This document shows, piece after piece, positions 7,535 through 12,400 of a stretch of DNA of 12,400 nucleotides. The position numbers and the translations under genes are program-made. Below the pieces are notes generated by a model. It did no database searches. It worked only from the letters and a program-made list of their open reading frames with translations, and had not been told where the DNA came from. How positions within the stretch are numbered: the first letter of the stretch is position 1; each line of letters opens with the position of its first letter. Origin of the DNA: an uncultured Porphyromonadaceae bacterium (GTDB taxonomy: Bacteria; Bacteroidota; Bacteroidia; Bacteroidales; Muribaculaceae); contig USNC01000015.1 in NCBI GenBank assembly GCA_900555915.1, positions 1 to 12,400 on the forward strand, given 5' to 3'.

Positions 7535-8901
7535 AAAGACATATATGTTTCGCTTTTATGGCGGTGCTTTTGTTGGCGGCGTGTTCCGGCACAAAAGGGC
7601 TTGTGGGCGCGAGGGTGGATATGCCGTCGACGTTTGTTCCGTCGCAGACTCCTGACTCGATGTCGGTGGCCGACATGAAATGGTGGGAGTTCTTCACCGA
7701 CCCCACACTGAAGAAAATAATGGAGATTGCGTTGGACAACAACCGAGATCTTCTTAAGGCCGCGGCCAGAATCGAGGAGATGCGTCAGCTTTATGGCATC
7801 AGCAAGGCGGAGATGCTGCCGCAGATAGGCGCGAATGTGGCCTATTCGCATGAGACCAACAAATATGGCGGGGGCAAGACCACGAAGGATCCGGAGCACG
7901 ATCTGAAATTTCCCATCTCATGGGAGATTAACCTTTGGGGGGCGATGTCTCATGCGCGCGATGCGGGCAAGGCGAGGTATATTGCCTCGCAGGAAGACTA
8001 CAGGGCCATGCGCATGGAACTCATCGCGGAGGTGGCCTCTGCATATGTGCGTCTGCTCGCGTTGGAAAACGAATTGAATATCGTGCGCCAGACTCTTCTC
8101 ACCAGGGAGGAGTCGCTTCATCAGGCGAAGATAAGATTTGAAGGGGGACTCACGTCGGAGACCGTCTATCAGCAGGCCAAGGTGGAATATGCTTCGGCGG
8201 CCTCGCTGGTGCCGGATCTTGAGATGAAGGTCAATGCCATGCGCAATGCTCTGACATTGCTTATGGGGGAATATCCGGAAGATATATTCTCGCGGCGCAC
8301 TTTCCAGTTTGACAGAAGTCTTGAGTCGAGGCTTCCCACCGGTGTCCCGTCCGATCTGCTCAAGCGGCGTCCTGATCTCAGGGCGGAGGAGCAGCGGCTG
8401 AAAGCGGCGATGGCAGACGTGGGCGTGTCATATGCCGACCGGTTTCCGAGTCTGCGCATCGGTCTGACACCAGGCTTTGAGAACGACGCCCTCGAGAACT
8501 TCTTCAAGTCGCCGTTCACTTATGCGATAGGGTCTATCACGGGCACCATCTTTGATTTCGGAAGAAAAAAACGCAAGTATAAGGCGGCTGTGGCGGTCTA
8601 TGATCAGACAAGATTCGCGTATGAGAAGGCAGTGATGCAGGCGTTCACAGAGGTGAACGACGCCATAACCGCATATCACGGCTATCTTGAGAACAAGATG
8701 CTGATGAACGAACTGTGCGATGCGGCGGAGAAATATGTGAAGCTGGCGCATCTCCAGTATCGGGGAGGAACGCTCAATTATATTGACGTGCTCGATGCCC
8801 AGCGCCGTTATTTCAGCGCCCGCACGGGAGTCAACAACGCGATGCGCGACGAATACCTTGCCCTCATCAATCTCTACAAAGTGCTCGGAGGCGGATGGTA
8901 G
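7531..8901 (+). CDS. Outer-membrane efflux lipoprotein (TolC/OprM/NodT family)
   Basis: This is the trimeric outer-membrane channel through which the pump empties. The protein has 456 residues, typical for the OprM/NodT type. The N terminus is a lipoprotein signal with LAAC at residues 15-18, so Cys18 should be lipidated. SGTK follows the Cys, without the acidic run of Bacteroidota surface-export signals, so it should stay on the periplasmic side of the outer membrane as in OprM. Two outer-membrane-efflux repeats are seen. The first starts near KWWEFFTDPTLKKIMEIAL and contains QLYGISKAEMLPQIG. The second contains LLKRRPDLRAEEQRLKAA, DVGVSYADRFPSLRIG and FDFGRKKRK. The C-terminal LQYRGGTLNYIDVLDAQR is a family hallmark. 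Start ATG 7531 overlaps the pump stop by four bases, indicating translational coupling. It is the last gene of the operon; no strong terminator follows before the AT-rich region. Confidence 0.95.
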   Translation: MKRHICFAFMAVLLLAACSGTKGLVGARVDMPSTFVPSQTPDSMSVADMKWWEFFTDPTLKKIMEIALDNNRDLLKAAARIEEMRQLYGISKAEMLPQIGANVAYSHETNKYGGGKTTKDPEHDLKFPISWEINLWGAMSHARDAGKARYIASQEDYRAMRMELIAEVASAYVRLLALENELNIVRQTLLTREESLHQAKIRFEGGLTSETVYQQAKVEYASAASLVPDLEMKVNAMRNALTLLMGEYPEDIFSRRTFQFDRSLESRLPTGVPSDLLKRRPDLRAEEQRLKAAMADVGVSYADRFPSLRIGLTPGFENDALENFFKSPFTYAIGSITGTIFDFGRKKRKYKAAVAVYDQTRFAYEKAVMQAFTEVNDAITAYHGYLENKMLMNELCDAAEKYVKLAHLQYRGGTLNYIDVLDAQRRYFSARTGVNNAMRDEYLALINLYKVLGGGW

Positions 8902-8957
8902 ATCGAGTAGGGTTGCCTCGTGACAGGGTGATTTAAATTAATTTTTTCTAAAAAATA

Positions 8958-8989
8958 TTTGCATAAATGAAATAAAATTATTAACTTGG
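8958..8989 (+). promoter_or_regulatory. Bacteroides-type promoter for the RHS gene
   Basis: TTTG at 8958-8961 fits the -33 element. After a 20-base spacer, TAACTTGG at 8982-8989 matches the -7 consensus TAnnTTTG in all but one position. The surrounding 8941-8990 holds only 7 G or C in 50 bases, in sharp contrast to the coding sequence on both sides. Transcription would start near 8993-8997, leaving a leader of about 60 bases before ATG 9056. This is the most convincing promoter in the window. Confidence 0.6.
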
Positions 8990-9056
8990 AGCCGTCATCT
9001 GAAAATCATCGCAGGCAGACACCTCTTTTTATTCATCTGATATCTCCCCGGCTCCA
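8987..9056. repeat. 8-bp inverted repeat and 8-bp direct repeat bracketing the RHS leader
   Basis: TGGAGCCG (8987-8994) is the exact reverse complement of CGGCTCCA (9049-9056), whose last base is the A of the RHS start codon. Inside the arms TCATCTGA occurs twice, at 8995-9002 and 9033-9040. The left arm overlaps the proposed -7 element, so this may act as DNA (operator symmetry) rather than as an RNA hairpin. Repeats of this size can occur by chance in about 150 bases. Confidence 0.5.
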
Positions 9057-12000
9057 TGAAACTCTCCAGATCCACGTCGATTTTTGCACTCGCAGTGCTG
9101 CTGACCGCCTCATCAACAGTCCCGACATTCGGAATGCAACCGCCGCATAAACCGGCCTTCACGGCAGCGGAGACAGATTCCATCTATAAGGTAATGGCTC
9201 TTTCGGAAGAAGGATCCGCAAGCCTGATGAACGGCATAATCCCCCCGTCGCCACAGGCGGCGGAGATGGCCAGATACGCGGAATATCCGGTAAGCCACAC
9301 CACCGGCATTCCGGACATAACAATCCCCCTGTATGAGATCCGGGTCGGAGATTTCAGCCTGCCTATTTCCGTCAGTTATCACGCATCCGGGGCAAGGACC
9401 GACCAGATTCCCACAAGCGTCGGTCTCGGCTGGACACTGAATGCCGGAGGCGCGGTGTCGCGCACGATACTGGGCAAACCTGACCTGTTTCATTACAGCG
9501 CCGATTCGTCCGACTACACATATTATGATGAGAAAAACCTGCGCGAACTGCTCACGGAAGTTTCCCAGACGGGTGGAAGAGGATCCGAACTGAGTTCCAT
9601 ACTTCACCATGATGTGGAGGGAGACACTGAGAGCGACAGATTTACATATAATGTAGCCGGAAGGAGCGGAGTGTTCAGATATTCATATGCCGACGGCAGA
9701 TATATCGTGCTCAACAACAGCAACGACGATGTCCGCTCCTATGGAAGAACTATGGGAGGAGGCACGTCTTTCAGTATCTACGCCACTGACGGTCTTGTCT
9801 TCGATTTCGGTCAGGAGGAAGCGACAGGGGTAGCCAATGACTACGTTGAGGGGGCGTTCGTGACGGCATGGTATGTGACTCGCATCACAACTCCATGGGG
9901 CGACATCAATTTCACATACGAACACGCTCCTTTTATTCCGGTGCATTCCTTTGATGTCCAGGCCACCGCCGGACTACGTTATGACTATATCGAGGCGGAC
10001 TGGGGAAACTGGTGGTATGAGCATAAATACAGACTGAAGGCCACCCAGAATGAGTTTTACATCCACTATGGACAGAAACTTCTGAAAAAAATCGAGTTCA
10101 ACGGCAATTATATCCTTTTCAACTATGTTGACGACAACAACTATGACAACCAGTACGCCAACAGGGTGCTTCACCGTCTGACGAGGATGGATGTCTACGG
10201 TTCGGACGACAACCTTAGAAAAAGCGTGATGTTTGACAATACCGACAACTGGCCCACAGGAGACCCGTTGACAGGACGGAGACTTCTGAAATCAATCTCG
10301 GACTCCGAGCGCGGCATATGGAGTTTCGAATACGACAAGAATGCAAAGCTCCCGGCTCTTCCCCTCGGCCATTCCACAGCCTGCGAAAGTGACATGTGGG
10401 GATTCATGAACAGTCTGAAAGCATCTTCATATCAGTCGGCATTCACGGAGTCGCAATATGAATGGCTTGAGGCAGGACTGGGGGAGGACTGCAATCTCGA
10501 CGTCAGTTTCAAAGATATAGGGATAAAAACCCGTAACAGAGATGCCGATCTCCAATATACCAGGGCCGGAGTTTTGAGATGTATCACGGTTCCTGCCGGG
10601 GGAAAGATAACGTATGATTATGAACTCAACAAATTCAACGGAAAAGACATAGGCGGACTGCGTGTGAAGTCAATATCCGTATATGACCCGCAAACAGAGA
10701 AGACCGATAGGACTGCCTACAGGTATTATGGAGCGTGTGCCACTTATGAACCGCCGGAAGACCTTACAAGATACCGGTCGTATGAGCAGCAGAACAAAAA
10801 GCGGGATTTGGGCGCGCATCCGCCCACTCCGTTCCGTACGGTCTCGACATATCCCATATTGCCGGTGACCTCCACATGCAGTCCTGTGTTATACAGCAGT
10901 GTCGAGGAAACCCGCCCCGACGGTTCAAGCGTCACTTTCCATTATGATGAACACGAACTTTCGGAACTGTTTGGCCAGAACCCACATTACAGTCACCCGT
11001 CGCTCTGGGACCAGTCCGTGATGGACTTCGGAGCGAGGGACGCAATCCTGCAGTCAAAGATTGTGAAAGATCCCTCAGGCAACGAGATCTATCGTGAGAC
11101 ATATGAATATGAGAAATCAAGAAGGCAGCGTTTCTCAACCGGCGTCAGGACTTTCTGGAAATACTTGTCGTACAATATTCCCAGCACTTCCATGTGGGAA
11201 CTGCCCTGTAGCCCGACAGCCGACATCGCCCATTACGGACTGCTTGAATACCGTACTTCCTACGCGTATCCGCGGGCTGTGGTTCTGAAGTCAAAAACCA
11301 TCGAACATCTTAAAACCGGATTCACCACATCCACACAATACGGCTATGACAGCGGTTTCAGGACTTTCCAGCCGATATCTGAATCCACCGTCGGCAGTGA
11401 CGGACGGAAAATCACAACCACATATACTTATCCGTTTGACAGGGCTTACACAGACACAGTATGTGCGTCGCTCATTGATTACGGCTATCTGGATGCTGTA
11501 GTGGCTGTCACAGTCGGAAACAGTGACGGACAACTGACAAAAGTCTTGTCCGGATCAGAAACAGATTACGGATTCTCAAGAGGCAAGTATTATCCCATGG
11601 CCACAAGGTCGTGGTCGATGCCGACCAAAGACTATTACACGTCGGCCAGTCCCGTCCCGTCAGTACTGCCGGAACGTGAGCGTGTGTCGGCCTACAACAG
11701 TCTCGGGCGTCCGCTGTCGATAACGGTCAACGAGACCGACGAGACAACCTTCAAGTGGAACACTGCCGGCGACCTGCTCCTGTCGAGCACCGCCCCGGGC
11801 GGACTGACCACGACCTACGGCCACAGACCGCTCTTCGGGCTTTCAAGCGTCACCGCGCCCAACGGGTATCCGAAGGCATTCTCCTACAACAGCATGGGGA
11901 CTCTCGCGCAAGTTACGGACTGGATGGGTGTTATGGAAAATTATTCATACAGTGTCCTTCACCATCCCGACCCCGCATATTGCAAGAACGGCAATTCCGT

Positions 12001-12400
12001 CACAGTCAGACACAACCTTAGTCCCAACCCCAGCCTGTATGTGGAGGACCGGCAGTATTACGACGGCCTCGGCCGTCCGTCGGTACTCGCGAAAGACGGC
12101 GGCAACACCTCCGGCAAGTACCTCTATTCGGCGGTGACCTACGACAACATGGGGCGCGAGCTCCGCTCCATTCTGCCGGCGGCGGGCGGAACCGCGATAG
12201 AGGCGAAGACTGCCGCGCAGGTGCAGACGATGGCCGCCGCCACCTACGGCGACTCTTACGCATACTCCGAGAACAGTTACGACGCTCTCGACCGTCCGGT
12301 GATGACGGCCACGCCCGGCAAGGCGTGGCATGACGCCGGAGGCAAGGGGAAGACTACGGAATACACAGGCAACGCCGCCAACAGCGTGCGGCTCTACTCC
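9056..12400 (+). CDS. Sec-exported RHS/YD-repeat protein, 3' end outside window
   Basis: One frame is open from ATG 9056 to the window end, 1115 codons, checked codon by codon without a stop. The N terminus has a signal peptide (KLSR, hydrophobic core 9-18, likely cleavage around 20-26, no lipobox Cys). Residues 83-140 hold TGIPDITIPLYEI and VGLGWTLNAGG (122-132), closely resembling the start of Bacteroidota RHS and SpvB-like shell proteins. A long aromatic-rich beta-type region follows, then YD motifs: YNSLGRP (880), FSYNSMG (943), YYDGLGRP (1001), YDNMGRE (1029) and YDALDRP (1075). The YDGLGRP / YDNMGRE pair resembles the DUF6443-type region found ahead of the RHS core. Family knowledge: such proteins fold into a hollow cocoon that can enclose a C-terminal toxin. 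Any RHS core repeat, tip and immunity gene lie beyond the edge. The signal peptide argues for Sec-dependent export rather than direct type VI loading. GC rises after about 11640. Function is inferred from the family only. Confidence 0.88.
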   Translation, partial: MKLSRSTSIFALAVLLTASSTVPTFGMQPPHKPAFTAAETDSIYKVMALSEEGSASLMNGIIPPSPQAAEMARYAEYPVSHTTGIPDITIPLYEIRVGDFSLPISVSYHASGARTDQIPTSVGLGWTLNAGGAVSRTILGKPDLFHYSADSSDYTYYDEKNLRELLTEVSQTGGRGSELSSILHHDVEGDTESDRFTYNVAGRSGVFRYSYADGRYIVLNNSNDDVRSYGRTMGGGTSFSIYATDGLVFDFGQEEATGVANDYVEGAFVTAWYVTRITTPWGDINFTYEHAPFIPVHSFDVQATAGLRYDYIEADWGNWWYEHKYRLKATQNEFYIHYGQKLLKKIEFNGNYILFNYVDDNNYDNQYANRVLHRLTRMDVYGSDDNLRKSVMFDNTDNWPTGDPLTGRRLLKSISDSERGIWSFEYDKNAKLPALPLGHSTACESDMWGFMNSLKASSYQSAFTESQYEWLEAGLGEDCNLDVSFKDIGIKTRNRDADLQYTRAGVLRCITVPAGGKITYDYELNKFNGKDIGGLRVKSISVYDPQTEKTDRTAYRYYGACATYEPPEDLTRYRSYEQQNKKRDLGAHPPTPFRTVSTYPILPVTSTCSPVLYSSVEETRPDGSSVTFHYDEHELSELFGQNPHYSHPSLWDQSVMDFGARDAILQSKIVKDPSGNEIYRETYEYEKSRRQRFSTGVRTFWKYLSYNIPSTSMWELPCSPTADIAHYGLLEYRTSYAYPRAVVLKSKTIEHLKTGFTTSTQYGYDSGFRTFQPISESTVGSDGRKITTTYTYPFDRAYTDTVCASLIDYGYLDAVVAVTVGNSDGQLTKVLSGSETDYGFSRGKYYPMATRSWSMPTKDYYTSASPVPSVLPERERVSAYNSLGRPLSITVNETDETTFKWNTAGDLLLSSTAPGGLTTTYGHRPLFGLSSVTAPNGYPKAFSYNSMGTLAQVTDWMGVMENYSYSVLHHPDPAYCKNGNSVTVRHNLSPNPSLYVEDRQYYDGLGRPSVLAKDGGNTSGKYLYSAVTYDNMGRELRSILPAAGGTAIEAKTAAQVQTMAAATYGDSYAYSENSYDALDRPVMTATPGKAWHDAGGKGKTTEYTGNAANSVRLYS

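Noticed and set aside
8941..8956. ATTTTTT / AAAAAAT inverted repeat after the outer-membrane-factor gene
   Set aside because: The arms are pure A/T with a 2-base loop inside a 14% GC stretch, so low-complexity composition explains it better than a terminator.
8902..9055. Phase-variable invertible promoter, common upstream of surface genes in Bacteroidales
   Set aside because: Such switches need longer inverted repeats on both sides of the promoter. The only good inverted repeat here lies at and downstream of the -7 box, with no partner upstream of the -33 element, and no invertase gene is visible.
8995..12331. Numerous short frames on both strands between 8995 and 12331
   Set aside because: All lie within or opposite the continuous + strand RHS frame starting at 9056. 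None has a recognisable domain or its own spacing and promoter signals.
1..12400. tRNA, rRNA, CRISPR array, insertion sequence, integrase or attachment site
   Set aside because: No cloverleaf-like or rRNA-like segment, no spaced direct repeats of 25-40 bases, and no transposase or integrase motif was seen in any spacer or frame.

Overview
The window reads as a chromosomal segment from a Bacteroidota genome, most likely a gut or host-associated member of Bacteroidales. This is an inference from four things. The gene content fits: a GH89 alpha-N-acetylglucosaminidase, a MexAB-OprM/BmeABC-type efflux operon with a NodT-type outer-membrane lipoprotein, and a Sec-exported YD-repeat (RHS) protein of the Bacteroidota style. 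The starts lack clear Shine-Dalgarno sequences. One good promoter candidate has the Bacteroides TTTG / TAnnTTTG form. Base composition is moderately high in GC. All convincing genes are on the + strand.

Layout: (1) 2-847 is the C-terminal part of a GH89 glycosidase whose 5' end lies outside the window. (2) 848-940 is a short spacer with a perfect hairpin and three tandem GGGTTAA units. (3) 941-3043 is recG, complete, with all helicase motifs. (4) 3044-3182 is a spacer with a 10-bp palindrome and a weak promoter candidate. (5) 3183-8901 is a compact three-gene tripartite efflux operon: periplasmic adaptor, inner-membrane RND pump, outer-membrane factor. The first junction has a 2-nt gap and the second a 4-nt overlap. 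(6) 8902-9055 is an AT-rich promoter region and leader. (7) 9056-12400 is one uninterrupted reading frame of at least 1115 codons that runs off the right edge. It encodes an exported RHS/YD-repeat protein. This frame was checked codon by codon and contains no stop.

The three efflux proteins should assemble into one pump spanning both membranes that expels drugs, bile salts or other amphipathic compounds; the actual substrate cannot be read from sequence. The GH89 enzyme, recG and the efflux operon look like ordinary chromosomal genes. The RHS gene is the accessory element. It has its own promoter, shifts from roughly 45% to about 62% GC near 11640, and would carry any variable C-terminal domain, with a possible immunity gene, beyond the window. 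No tRNA, rRNA, CRISPR array, transposase or integrase is visible. No stretch over 300 bases is without a gene. I do not see a clearly new multi-gene system; the RHS gene and its leader are the parts most worth following up.
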